Counted from the first letter of the stretch, positions 42,151 to 55,170 are shown. The stretch: 64,000 nucleotides of DNA from Zonotrichia leucophrys gambelii (GCF_028769735.1 NC_088171.1:82388716-82452715); one strand, 5' to 3'. Notes: a model not told the origin generated them from the letters alone. Translations and numbers: made by a program.

Positions 42151-43830
42151 TTAAGTCACACTACCTGCCATCTCCCCTCACCTACACATGCAGTTACCTT
42201 AATAATGGTCCTCTCCTTTAGCAGGGGTTCTAGTCTCCTGTTTGGAACAAAAGTAGATTTTGGGGTTTTTTTCCAATATACATTCCCTATTTAAAACAGT
42301 TATCAGCTTTTCTTCACTGCTCTCAAAATGCACTGCCATGACATAGCAAAAGTTAACAACTGCACGTTGGTTATGCCAACCAGTATTTCAGGGATCCCAC
42401 ACTATTGTATTGTACTAATCTACTGTAGGACTGATTTTAGTAAATGGCAGGTGTGTCTAATAGTTCATCTTTTTCCTGTCTTCTATACAGATATAACCAT
42501 ACCAGACTTGATAAAACCACTTAAATGTCTTGCTATAAAGTCTGTGACTTTATATATCTATAAAAAAGCATAAAGATAAAAATAATTTGTTCACTTTCCA
42601 AGATTATAAGTGAAAATATGGCATATAGTGGTGAATTGAGGGGTTCTTTTTTTCTTTCACACCTATTTCTAAAGCAGAGTACTATCTGCATGGCAGATAC
42701 AACCCTTCTGCTTTTCTTCACGTCCTTTTTCAGGTAAATATTCACTTCCAAGGTACTGAACCATGCTCCTACAAGACTTGGCTCCTTGTTCAGGACACTC
42801 ATTCCTGAGAGTATGATTAATCTTGAACTTTAAAAAAAGTCAAGTCTCGCCCACACTCCAGATCCTGAACAAGTGGTATAGCATCAATTCACCCTCACTT
42901 TCCTGTGCTGCAGGGACTTCACTGACACCTGCCTTGCTTTCCTCAAATATTAACAACACAATTTTTATATACTGCTTAACTACACAAAACATGTTACTGA
43001 TACTTTAGGGCAGGGCTGACTTTAGATAAGGCAAGGTGTGGAGATCAGACCCAATATAATTCACGCAAAAACAAGTCTTCCCTTTCTGCAGACCCATTGT
43101 TTCACCAAACTGCCTAATACAGGAGCTGATTACCACAACCACAGAAACTTTGTGTAGGCCTTCACTCCTCAGCACACAACAGATATCCCCAGGTGCTAAG
43201 ACAGTATCGAAAAAAGATAATTGTAAATACTAGGGCATAAAATTTTGCCCACACTTCTTAAGCCAGGACTGTTCCAAGGCCCAAATCAAACCATTCTATA
43301 TCAACAGATTAAAAGAAAACAAATAAGTACTTTAAATTCAGCTCCAAAAGTAGAATTTCGGCTAAAATAATCTAATATATATTCTAAGCACATCACTCTG
43401 AATATTTTTTTAAAACCGTAAGTGTCAAATTCTGCTTGAAGTAATTTCTGTGCTGTAACTGAATACAGAGGAGGAGGAACACATCTGGTGCCTGCACTGT
43501 GCAAACATATTTATGATTAAATAGAATTGAATACCAAAATCCTGCAATGATAGAATTCATTAGACTAGTATAATGCTGCATAATTACTCTTTTTTTATAA
43601 CATCCACTGCACGCTTTAAGAGCTCTTTTTACCCACTGATATCAATGTGCTATGACATATTTACATACCCCCTGCATAAAAGGCTGAGGAAGTATTAGAC
43701 ATGTCAGAGGGTGACACAGAAAGGCAACTGTTGTACAATAACTTCACTGTCAGCAAAACAAGACAAAACTAATTTAAATTCATTCCCCGACAGGAAACTC
43801 TACAGACAGGTACTGGATTTTGAAAGGAAA

Positions 43831-43878
43831 GATGCTTCATACTATACTAAGGAAGATGCTTCATACTATACTAAGGAA
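43831..43878. repeat. Tandem duplication of a 24-bp unit
   Basis: Two identical copies of a 24-bp unit starting gatgcttcatactatactaa lie head to tail at 43831-43854 and 43855-43878. The absence of mismatches suggests a recent duplication. Confidence 0.97.
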
Positions 43879-46666
43879 GAGTTCTAACACAACAAAATCA
43901 ATCCATCACTCCTTTCTACCAGCACTCCTTGCTCAGCTTGCCTGCCTTGCATTACTGGCCCTCCACCAACACACCATCCACAGATTTCCTCACGGACCTT
44001 GCTAAGTAAGCATCACCCTTGGGTCTTTCCTCACTGAAAACATCTCCACACATTACTGCTCACACCCTAGACTTGGAAGAAAGTTGCCAGAAGGCAGTGA
44101 CTCTCTCTGAGCCTCAGCATGACTACCTTTGCTCTACTTCTTTCCTACCAACCCAGGTGTCTCATGACTCCTAGCAGGCAGCTCAGTCTCTCTCCTGGCT
44201 CATGCAAACTGTAGCACATGAAGGCTAGGATCCAACTTCCCAAGGAAAGGGGAGAAAACCAGGGGCTCCAATGCCACAAGAACGTGTGCTGACACCAATA
44301 AAGGAGGGTTGCCATACTTCTTTTCAAAAAAAATTGCCAGGTACCAAAGACATTTGCCATCACAGTTTCAATTCTTTTCATGTAAAGTGGCCCACTGTCT
44401 CCCTAAGGCACACTCCATCTCCCTCTCGGTGTACTCATCATTCTTCACTGTTGACACAGAGCAGTAAGGGAGTTTGGACTAACTAAAGAGGTGAATGAGC
44501 TGATGGTGCAAATATGCTGGCTGCTCTCCCAGATGGGTTAGGGATGATGGCCAGGCATCCAGTGACAATAACAGCCTTTGGATCTGGTTCAGCAGGCAAT
44601 TACAGAGCCAGCATGGAGCTGGCAGTTTGGCACAAGGGACAAAGTAAGTGTCCACAGCCACACTGTCCTCCCAGACACCCACCTGATAACACTTTTCTCC
44701 AAAGCTGTACCTGCAACCAAAGAAGAGTCAAGGAAATGGAGACTGATAAAAGCAGTCTGCAGGGACAGCAAAAAGATAGCTGAAACCAATTACTATTTGC
44801 ACTTATTTCACAGCACCTACACGTTTCTAATAAAAAAACCAAAACAACGGCCCTGACCAACCACTTCATTTCCAGCCCTCTACTAATTGTGGGTTATTTG
44901 AGCTATGTGCCTTCAGGCTAAGGAAGAACTGCTCTGCATTAAATATATATTGAAGTCCTAACCAAAATAATCTCTCTCAAATGGTATTTTTATTGTAAAC
45001 AAAAGCCGTAAAAGTTCACACCTCAGGTTCCTTAAGACAACAGAGCAACACCACATTGAGCAGTTGCAAACTGCAAAGAAAATCATTAAGCCAAAATTTA
45101 AAAGATGCAAGGGTGTGACTCAAAGGGCTGTCCACAAATGGCACCATAACATGCTCTGCCCAGTAACTGTGGTATGAAAAAAATCTATCTTTCAACAGTT
45201 ACTAGTACAATTATGAAATGCCATATTCTTAACAAGCTTAAGATTCAGGGGACATGAAAGTTATGACATTTTTAAACTCTCCTGGACCAGAACAGAAGTT
45301 AGGCTGCAATTTGAAGTAAATTAAAAGTAAATTACAGTAAATATATATAAACATGAAGTAAATTATTATAAAGCACTTGTTCAGTAAGTAATTTGCCTGA
45401 ACTGACTCTTTCATTTTCATCATTTTCTAATTAGTTAATGTTGACAGAGATATATTTGAAACCTAACTAATTTAAATTTTACATCATGTCTCCTTTCTTT
45501 CATAAAAAGAATAAAAGAATCACAAAACCACTTCAATATGCCAAGTAAAATGGTTTAAAGTTTCACAAACTATAAAATTTCAACAAAGAACCTGTCGATG
45601 GCCACCAAAGAAGATTTTTCAAATTTGGTTTTACATACAGGAGATACCACCAGTTATGGACCTACAGATTCTCAGTGCAGAGCAAACAAAACACCAACAT
45701 CACAGGAATACAAGGCAGTATTTTACTTCTCACAGCTCTTTTTCAAATGTTTGAAAACATCAAACCTTCAGTCAGTCTTTTGAGTAAGGTGTCAAATTCC
45801 CAGAAAGATTCCCACATTTCCACAGTTGACTCTTAACTGACACTAGGCAAAAGTACTCCTATACAAAAGCAGTCAAAAAAACTGCACTGCTATTCGAAGG
45901 AGAAAAAAAAAAAAAAAGGCGGGTTTGGGGAAATAAAGGATTCCACTACAAGGAGCCACACGCCCTTGGACTCTCAGCAGTGGCCAGGGGCTACTCTCCC
46001 GCCAGATGCCGAAGACACCTGCCACAGGGTCCAGGTGTTCTGGAAAAGCCCTGCCTGCTCTCAGCTGGAGCCCACAAAGCACTCAGCAAGGCAGCCGAGC
46101 AAGAGAAGCAGCTCCATCCCAAATATCCTTTTCTCCAAGCAGCTCTTGCACGCAAAGCAAAGAGAAGACTGAATATCAGAGGAGTTGTGTCCTGGCAACC
46201 TACAGGAAGACAATGCCATTTCCCAGAGCTCTACAGTCCTTCCTCCGTCACTGGGCCAAGCACATGCTGTGGGAAACCCTGTATTTTTCCAAAGAGGAAA
46301 GCAAGGCAGGACAAATCATCACAGGCTAAACACAGCTCCAGGACTGAGACATCAATACCCCTCTTAGATCTCTTTCAGTCCACGTGCTTTTGAAAATCAT
46401 TATCCTAGCTTTCAAATACCAAAATGAAATTTAGTATCATTTACAATGAATAAATAATATGAATAACTAAATATTTGCATCTAAGATTGAAGGTCTGAAA
46501 TATTCTAGCACAACATGACACAAATGCCAGTGAAAACAAATGAAAAAAGTAAGACCTTGTGAATTACCTAGATGAGATATCACAAAGACAGAAATACTCC
46601 CAGGGTGAAATCCATATCTAAAGAAAAGTATTTCATGTTCTGATGTTTTTATTACATGCAAGTGTG

Positions 46667-46727
46667 ACCTGGTTTGGTAGTTTAAACTATTGAAAAGATA
46701 TAAAACCTAAAAAAACCCAAACCAGGT
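46667..46727. repeat. Inverted repeat, 11-bp arms, 39-nt spacer
   Basis: acctggtttgg (46667-46677) and ccaaaccaggt (46717-46727) are exact reverse complements around an AT-rich spacer. Confidence 0.9.
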
Positions 46728-46836
46728 AGGAGGTTTCTTAGAAAATTAATCCCAGAACCTTCCAAGAAAATGAAAATATACAGTCACCCACAAAGGAAAG
46801 GGCTCCAAAATATTACAAGTATGCACCAGTAATTTT

Positions 46837-46866
46837 AAAAATTTATATTTAAAAATTTATATTTAA
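46837..46866. repeat. AT-rich tandem duplication, about 14-bp unit
   Basis: aaaaatttatattt is repeated directly twice in AT-only sequence. Confidence 0.85.
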
Positions 46867-47760
46867 GAGTTAAAAGGAACTACTTAAAGTTCAGTATTTG
46901 CCCAAGTCTTTGCAAGATCTGAATAAAAAGTCAGAGAATGTATTCCAAGTCTGTCTCAAGGACCTAGAGGGCCTTCTGGAGAGAGTAACACAATTTAAAG
47001 GTTAAACTCATAGAATCAGCATGAAATCTTCAGAAGACATATTTATATGTTTAAAAGACATTTTCCACCCTTTGAAGAGTTATAAAAATATTATATGAGC
47101 CATATTCCCATGTAGAGCTGTTTGGAGAAAAGAAAATAATGTGACAGAACTCAGAAGAATCGATCAGCCACAGTGATGGATATTGCACATCATTTATTGA
47201 TGTTTCAAAAGTGCTGCTATTAGGCTGCAATTATATTTTGCTTTTTCTTCATTACAAAATTTAAAAAATGTGATGGGTACTTTACTTCCTCTCTACTCAT
47301 CCATTTCTCTAGACAAGCAAGGAGACTCCCAGTCCTCTTTCTCATGCGTTGCTAGAGAACAACTTGTAGACCACAGAAAGCCTACACTGAGACCTCAAAC
47401 ATTTCAAACTGGAAAAGATAGCAATAAGCAGTGTTGAACAAAACTAGCATTTCTACCATGTTAACTGGTCACTAGAATCAAATATTCACTCTACAAAGAA
47501 GCTGGTGATTGGAATCAAGTACTCCTCCTTAAAAGAGCTTAAAAACATAACAGCAAAATCCTTCTAGTATTTCCTAGTATTTTAATTATGCACATCTCTG
47601 GTATTTATAAAGCAGACTGAGGGAATCTCAGCATGCAACCACTTAGTCACAAAAACATTTTGTAAGATGTCCCACAAAAACAAACGTGAATGCTTTCGTA
47701 TAGAATGGTTCTTGGAAATGTATCCAATGGAAGTAAAATTAGTAATAATGACAGTCTTAC

Positions 47761-47958
47761 CTGGTCCCAGGGACAGATGATTCCTCCAAAACACATAAAG
47801 AGATATCCCATGGCAACAAGACATACCCAGACCACGAGAGAAAATATACGAAGCAGCTTCTTAAAGACAGGTTCTACGCAGACAAGGATAAATATAGCAA
47901 AAAAAATTGCTAGGGCTGTTGGAACAGTTATTAAAAATGCCACGTGGTCTTCAACTTC
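47761..47958 (-). CDS. ADCY2: ADCY2 internal coding exon (probably exon 2): membrane-domain helices of adenylate cyclase type 2
   Basis: This minus-strand exon is 198 nt, 66 codons, phase 0 at both ends. It begins EVEDHVAFLITVPTALAIFF and ends GGIICPWDQ. Two hydrophobic helices are clear, at about exon residues 7-28 and 38-58. They are separated by the basic loop EPVFKKLLR, as expected for helices 2 and 3 of the first membrane cassette of a class III adenylate cyclase. The residues agree almost throughout with mammalian ADCY2 from memory; the differences I notice are near VEP and IIC. The acceptor is tttaattttcctctgttttcag (AG at 47959-47960) and the donor is CAG|GTAAGA (GT at 47759-47760). 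It joins without a shift to the exon at 4475-4636. The preceding exon, which should carry the N-terminus and first helix, was not found in the remaining 16 kb and probably lies beyond the right edge. Confidence 0.95.
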
Positions 47959-48924
47959 CTGAAAACAGAGGAAAATTAAAACAAAGTTAAAAAAAAATGT
48001 ACTTAAAGGTCAGACATCAATAACATTCTCTAAACTTATTGTACATGGAGATGGCAGAAAGAGACAACTGGGAATCTAAAGTGAGTTAAATTCAAAATAG
48101 GATTTCTCTCATGGTAAGAAGCTGTTTTATGGAGCATCAACCCTGTAACTACTACTTTAACTATTAACCACAACAGCACAACACTTCTTTTACTACTCTG
48201 AGTTGCAGCAGGCTGTGTGAAGCTTGTGCAGCATGAGGGGGGCTGAGTTGGGAAGCTGGTTCCAAGCTCAGTCTGCAGTGGACCCACAGCCCATGGCCAC
48301 CCATCAACAACTCCACTGCTGGCACACACAGAACAGAGAGGGGCAAAATGCAGAAGAACAGAAGCTTGAAAGAGCATGAATCTACAGGAGAACGAAACTG
48401 CATGCCCCTGCAGAACCTCTTCTCTGCCTGCAGACTGAAAAGACCCATCCCATCAGGAGAGGTGCTGGAGCTCAGCCAGGCAGCCCCATCTGCTCTGTAA
48501 GAGCCAATGCAACCACAAGAACGCGATGGTGGCAGCAGCAGGGACCCTCCTGTGAGAGGCACGGAGGTCTGCCTCTGACACACTCCAGAGAGCTGTGCTG
48601 CTGCTCACTGGGGGCTCACAGCAGGGATGTCACCAAGATACCCTCACAGAGCCCACTCCTGCCCTCTGCTGCAGCTTCACAAGGGCACCAGTGACACAGC
48701 CAGGAACAGTCTGGGCAATACCAAGATGGACTGCAGAGGGTGATGGCACTCTGGAATGCAAGCTGTTTTTTCATCAACCCTCACAAAATGAAAGTTCCCA
48801 GGGGAACAGAACCTCAATCCACTCCTCTCCAAATTTGATGCCAATATCAGAAAAAGATGCTCTGAGTCCGAAAGGGGATTGCAAGAAAAGGAATTCCAGC
48901 CACTCTAGCCAGTATGTCGGCTTT

Positions 48925-49562
48925 GGGGGCACGGGCAGTAAACAAGAGATGTGCACCTAGGACCTTGTCACACAGATGTGGTTGGTTCCTATGGGAATGG
49001 TTCCATAGGGATGGTTCCCATGATGGGAGTGTTGGAAGGGAAGGATACTAGCTCTTCAGGAAGGAGAGGAGAGGAGACAAAAGGAGGGGGTGTTTCCTGT
49101 TTCCCTCCACGTCAATGACCAGTAAGAATGCATGGAGCATCCTCTGCCAGGTGATGGATGAGGAGCTGAGGGCTTATAGGTTGGGTTAAAGGGAGAGGAG
49201 AGATTGGCAACATTACAGTGGGGGTCTGACGCAGGTCCTCCAACCAGGAGGGTGAAGATTGAAAAGATGAGACCCTCTCTAGACAGATGGGAACAGACTC
49301 GTGTTCATAACTCTTGGTCCTCATGAGGAACTTCAGCCACCCCAACACTTGCAGAAGGGACAACAGAGCAGGGCATGAGCAATCCAGGGGGTTCCTGGAA
49401 GGCACTGATGATAATTTCCTTCTCAAGTGATACAGGACAGGCTGGGTGGGGCTTGGAGCAGCCTTTTTTAATGGAAGGTGTGCCTGCCCATGACAGGAGG
49501 GTTGGCACTAGGTGATCTTTAAGGTCCCTTCTAAACCAAAGCACTCTATGATTTAATAATAT
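48925..49562 (+). repeat. CR1 LINE, plus orientation: endonuclease-region remnant joined to CR1 3' end
   Basis: Landmarks of the CR1 ORF2 endonuclease region appear in order: gggcagtaaacaagagatgtg, gatgggagtgttggaaggga, agctcttcaggaaggagagg, aatgaccagtaagaatgcatgg, ctcatgaggaacttcagcca and cagggcatgagcaatccagg. Just after about 49435 the sequence jumps to the 3' end (ggaaggtgtgcctgcccatg, gatctttaaggtcccttcta). The reverse-transcriptase region is therefore missing. The reading frame is broken, and the usual GDFN motif region reads as a degraded form. The left boundary is uncertain; the GC-richer sequence back to about 48180 may belong to the same insertion. Confidence 0.85.
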
Positions 49563-50335
49563 TTGAAGCAAGCTGAGAAAACTGTAAATCACCCTGTACA
49601 CAATGCAGCTGTCAAAATGCCTCACAAATCAACTACGTCCATAGTTCTATAAAAGCCTTTTTGACAGTGATAGTTGAAAGGTACTACTTGTTTTGATTCT
49701 CCTAAAGTATTTATCTGGAAGTACAGACTCTAGATTACACATATACATTTTCTCCTAGCAACTGCTTACTTTGAAATGTACAACACCCAGAGCAAGGACT
49801 ACAAAATAATGTGAAGTAAAATTCAGAATATTCAATATTTAAATTTATATGCAGCGCTTACTTGGAAGCTACTACACTAACATCTTAAAATGATCAAATG
49901 ATGGGTGCATTAAAAGAAAATAAATATTAGATTTTCTATTGCTGTACATGCTCAAAAGTACGCCTGGTTGAAATACAACAGCACTATATCAAAGTACAGT
50001 CACAGGATCTTTAGTCATTCCCCAGCTGTTATGAATTCTAACAGCCTCATTTGCAGCAACAAGGATTCCCCAAAAGCAGGCTCCAAATGCTACTGCTGCA
50101 ACAGTAACCACAGACTTTATGCAGAAAAGCCTCCAATTTTTCAGGGTGAAATCTTTAAGAGAATCTGAAAGTACTTACATGATGATTTGTAAGACATCTA
50201 AGCAAAAAGTAACATTTCTTTTTCTCTTATTTGTAGTTGCTTCCTTAGTGCCCTATCTTGTTTATTGATGGGTTTTCAAATTAAATGCATAGTATTTTAC
50301 TTAAAGGTATCTTAATATGACTTTTTCCATTTCTT

Positions 50336-50548
50336 ATGTATAAAAGATTTGCTTCAATTAAATAAAAACTAAAAATTTATAAATAAATCTGTAAATTTTA
50401 AAAATTTACATTTACATACAAATTTTACATCTATTTACATACATTTACATACAAATTTTAAATTTGTAAATTTTATTTTTTAAATTTTCAAGTTTTAAAT
50501 TTGTAAAATTTACAAATAAATTTGTAAATTTACAGACATTTACAAATA
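50336..50548. repeat. AT-rich repeat block built from ttacaaat/atttgtaa motifs
   Basis: About 200 bp with very few G. The 20-mer acatttacatacaaatttta occurs at 50408-50427 and again at 50441-50460. The block also contains the inverted pair aaatttacaaa/tttgtaaattt, so it can form many alternative foldbacks. Confidence 0.85.
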
Positions 50549-53500
50549 CCATCAGCAGGTGGGGTGGTTTCTTTTGTTTTGTTTGGCTTTTTTACCCTGA
50601 TCTAGTGAATTTTACAGCTTGATATCTAGAGATGCTTGCTTTAAAAAGATGGACCCCTTTGCTGTTCCCATTTCTTCATTTTCCTTGCAGCTCTTCCTGC
50701 GTGTGCTCTGCAGACTGGGACACCCAGCTGCTCCCAGCTCCAGCTGAGGAGCACCCACCCCCTGGCAGGCTGAAAACAAGGGAAATGCCACAATATACTC
50801 TGCCCTGCCTGGCAAAAGTCAGCTCATCTTTCAACTCTTCCTATTTTTAATTCCCTTTTAAATTTATCAAGTCATACATTTAAGCAATTTTCACTGCAAC
50901 ACTGACAATCACAGTATAAGCAAAAGAAGTGGCAGGAAATTTTACGTGGTGATGCCAACCCTGAAATGCAAACTCTAAGCTTCCAAATATCAAATACACA
51001 CACAAAGGCTCTCAAGCTCTTGGGTAGTCACACTGAAAACAAAATTATGGCCTTACATTTAGGCACAGGGTAAGTAACTGCAAGAGTACAGAGCTGCAAA
51101 GAAAGAGTAAAAATATAAAACCTACCTACTAGTGGGAAAAATTACTGATTTATAGATCTAAATGTTGTGATTTTTGATCAATCCCATCTCAGAGACTTGT
51201 TTCAGTTCATTGATTTAGTAAGTGGCACAACCAATGTCATCTCAGTCAACACCAAAAGCATTTAACTTCAACCAGGTGGGATTGCCAAACTCCTGTTGCA
51301 AGGGACAGGTGTCACAGGCAACAGGACAATATTAACTTCTTTGCACCATCTGTCACACAGCCCAAGTCACAGCACCAAAGGAAACCACAAACTCCTGGAG
51401 TAAGCCAAGACTGTGGAAAACCACATATTTAAATGATGGAAAACTGGCATTTCAGCGATAAGGATCATGCTAAAAACATACTAGTAAGAAAATCCAGATG
51501 CACTTCAACTGCATGTTTCTCCACACCAGTAAAAAAGTAATAAAACTGCTGTACTTTCTGGGAGGATTTGGCTTCAAAACAGATCAGCAATGTTTAGTGG
51601 TCTGTTTAGAGCACACCTATGCTCATGCAGCTACATCTATTTATATATATTCTATAATTAGATCAATCCAACAAAATGCTTGTTCCAAATTAACAGCTAC
51701 TCAGTTTCCTTTTTTAATGCAAACACTGATCTCAACACTCAGCTGAACTATTTTGATCACTAAATATAAAATCTTACTTCTGCTTTCTCTCCTTCAGTGG
51801 TTGCCTACTACACAAATTTCCATTTTGATTGAAATGTATGCAAAGAAAAAAAAAAATAGAACCACACAGTATCAACTCCTGAGCACAGGTGACCTCTCTG
51901 AGCTGATACAGGAAAACATCCTTCTGCTGTCACAAGCTGCTTGCATCGCACCACACCCTGTACAAATTCTGAAGTAAAATTTAAATTTAAAGACTGAATA
52001 GTGTACACATTAGGCCAGTTATCAAATACATGAGAAACTAAAACTTGGTTATAATTTGTATCCTTTACAGAAAGCCTCAATGTGTACAGGGAGATTTTCA
52101 CAATCCTGCCTTTAAAATACAAGCTAATGTCAGCTCAAGCAAAGCAGGCCCTGTAAGGCAGAGGTTTATTTTGGAAACTACATTGAACAATATTTTTCTG
52201 TTACTTCAGAGGAACTAAATCTCCATAGAATTGTAACTTTAAGAGCAGGACATTTAGAACTTGCAGCCTCCTGATCAATTTTTGCAATTATCAGTGTATT
52301 TAGCAAGTTGGGTGTGGCAGAATCCTAAGGGTTAGCTGTTCTGTTACCTTAACCACTTCCCAAAGAGGTAGGGGAGAAGGAAAAAAACCAAACCCAAACA
52401 CTGTGTTGGTTTTTTTTTCCTGCTAGTCTCAGAAATTAAAATACACCAGAGGAATTAAAATATCAGCATGACACTTTTGAGCATAATGGCTAAGCCTGCA
52501 ATAGATGGATCTTACCTGACAGTTCTGTCTCCCTGAGTGTTTTCTGTCTTGCTGGCTTTTAATTACTGAAGAAATTAAAAAGTCTACTGTTAGAAATTTT
52601 TCACTCCCCACAAATTCTTCCAAAGTGTGATAATCTTGTTATCACCAGTAAAATCCAAAGTCACTTTCAATCATCTTTCCAAAACCTACAACCTTCTCTC
52701 AATCTACATCCTGATCTTTCCCAGATAATGTCATGCCCTCAGTTTAATTTTAAACAGCTAAGCTGTTGTAGAGCACTTCACTGCTATATATAAAACCATA
52801 GTCAGATGAAACAATCCATAAAAATTAATAACTAAGCAGTCAAAATGGCAGTTTTAGCATAAAATCTTTTCACATGGTCCCTCACTCTTTTGACACTTTT
52901 TCTTTACTCTTTTTGTTTAATGGAATTCACCAGTAGTCTATATACAGAGGACTCCTGCTGGAATCTGAAATTTCACATGCTTTGCATTAACTCAAACCAT
53001 TTACTACATTAAACTCCTACTAAAATCCCTTTTTGCTGAGATCAATGAAACGCACTCTAAGTGTAAATATAAAACCAAGTGAATATGTTCTTCAGACATT
53101 GATTTACTTTTTTGTTTCATCCGTTTATTCAATTTTCAGTATCTTCAATTTCATGCAGCCATTTTCAAAAATGTTGAGTGTTAGAAGAAATGTTACAGGG
53201 CTCAAGGATTACCAGTTTGCTGACCTCTCAATCAAACATCTTCCTCTAACAGGACCGACTGAAAGAATCTGTTGAGTTGTCTCTGCAGCAAAAACTGCCC
53301 ATTTTTCCTGTAAAACTTTTCCCAGGACTTGAGACAATGATTTTCAGAAGACATAATCTCCCTTCTCTTTGTAAAATCGGACAGCATTTAAATTCTCTAA
53401 TATAGCAAAAAAATTTCTCTACAATATCTGCAAAATTCTTCTGGCTACTTGTGACGCTTCTCCTATGGTTTTATATTTCAGTGAATTTACTTATGGCTGA

Positions 53501-53868
53501 CTGCACTGTGTGCCATCTGTTAGACAGCTGGAAAAAATTTCCATTTTATTAAGAGGTGCCATGCCCTGCTCCTGGCCAAGTAGCTGTACAGTTTCATCTA
53601 GGATTTCATCATTCAGGACAACTGAAAAGTTTTTGCCAACAGTCCAAGGTTTCTTTTCCATCAATTCCATTAGTATTAGTCCATCTCCACTTCAAAAACT
53701 GTGCAATGTCTTTAAGGCCAGATGCTATTTCCAACACCACACAATGTTTTCTGGATCCACAACTCAGAAAAATTCTGGGCACAAAAGGCAGAGGTGTCTA
53801 TCTTTCATAACATAAAACTTCACTTGTTATTCCTGCATAGCTGCCTGGTAAGAAGGTTTCTTATATGG

Positions 53869-53905
53869 GTTTTTTTTTTGTTTGTTTGTTTGTTTGGGTT
53901 TTTTT
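53869..53905 (-). repeat. T-rich (TTTG)n tract
   Basis: A T9 run is followed by several tttg units and another T7 run. On the minus strand this reads as an A-rich tail of the (CAAA)n type. No element body could be identified next to it. Confidence 0.85.
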
Positions 53906-55065
53906 AATCTTCCATTGAGTTTTGTGCAGCGTATTCAAGGACATTAGCAGAAAATTAACTGACCTGTATCTTTTAATCTAACTGTCTTGAAGTTTGTGTC
54001 AATGAAGCTTTTCATTTTCACTAAAGCCCTATGAAACTGCACGTCTGAATTTTTTTTCTCTTTGATTCAATATTCCCCATCTGGCTTAGGCAATCAATGA
54101 TAACAGCATCAGACCCGAATCCAGTTGTTTCATCATGTGTGTTGTCCTGAGAAATTCAGTTCTGTCTATTAAAGAGTCTCATGTGCAGTCTACACTTGCT
54201 GTTAGTGCAAGTGATCTGCAAGAGATCTCAATAGAGATCTCTGACTCCACACTAGATTAATGTCAGTCAGCCCAGCCATTTGCACATCACATGGACCATG
54301 TGGCATTACAGCTGCCCAGCTGCTGTGTGTGTTGTATGCAACCCTGAGAAGTAGTTCTCCATCCATGGCCCCATTCTACACCATTCTGTGCTCACTAATA
54401 TATGGGAACATAATTGGAGCAGCAAGATTTCATCCAAACCCTTCAGACGACATTCTGGCCACATGAAGCATTTCCCCAGGCTTGAAAGGCATGAACCATG
54501 TGTGCTGCAAATGTGTTCCCCATAAGAGAAGCGTGCGGTTTTGCAGCCCTTCTGCTGCAATCCAACAAGAACTGTTCCCCGGCATTACAGGCAATGTCCC
54601 TGTGAGCACACAGGACCAACAGTGACAATACAGTGACAAACCCTGCATGTTCTGTGAACACCCATCTGACCACACACATGCCTGACTACCAAGCCAAGCA
54701 CTTTTGGAAAGTGGGTTTTTTTTAGTAAGTCCAGTCACATACAGATATTATTTATATTCTAAATCAGTATAAGACGAAGGCATCCAGATTTTTCCAAGTT
54801 TGCCTGATAGCTATAAGTGCCTCTTGCCTGCTTCGGTGTTGTAGCAATGATTATCAGGAACACAAAGTCATACCAGAGATCAGACTTCTCTGTTTAATGC
54901 AAAAAACATCAGACTCATAGAGGCCTTGCAAAGGCTCTTTGGAGGACCCATGGATGCTGTGCAAATGACAGTAACACAAGAAGCTGGAAGAAAACTTCTG
55001 GAGATAAAATATTTGTTGCTAGAGGAGAAAGCAGAGAACAGTTGTAGCATTCCTGGAAATTATCC

Positions 55066-55170
55066 AAAAAAAAAAAAAAACCAAAATCAAACCACTAATC
55101 AACAAACAAAAACAACAACAAAAAAAAGCAAAAACAAAAACAAGCAAGCAAAAAAACAAAAACAAAAAAA
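55066..55170 (+). repeat. A-rich (CAAA)n-like tract
   Basis: An A15 run at 55066-55080 is followed by about 90 bp of interrupted caaa/aaca units, giving a lysine/glutamine/asparagine-rich chance frame. This is low-complexity sequence. Confidence 0.88.

Larger units (their letters stand above)
4637..47760 (-). other. ADCY2: ADCY2 intron 2 (complete, 43,124 bp)
   Basis: The intron is bounded by GT at 47759-47760 and AG at 4637-4638, both seen directly. It holds CR1 fragments at 6649-6772, 13436-13710, 17131-17190, 23171-23401 and 33473-33785. Older CR1/L3-like relics lie at about 10435-10545 and 41911-42150. A-rich tracts occur near 5114, 26711-26803, 27378-27420 and 45903-45917. Several perfect hairpins are listed separately. 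The remaining stretches (4637-6648, 6773-13435, 13711-17130, 17191-23170, 23402-33472, 33786-41910 and 42151-47760) contain scattered short open frames in all six frames. None has conserved motifs, splice-bounded coding character or a recognisable product. No nested gene is supported. Confidence 0.88.

Noticed and set aside
48164..48583. 139-codon minus-strand open frame near ADCY2 exon 2
   Set aside because: Lies in a GC-rich patch where stops are rarer, overlaps other frames on both strands, and matches no adenylate cyclase sequence.
54221..54242. agagatctc/gagatctct foldback
   Set aside because: The arms are only 9 bp and built on the self-complementary agatct, which is expected at this frequency by chance.
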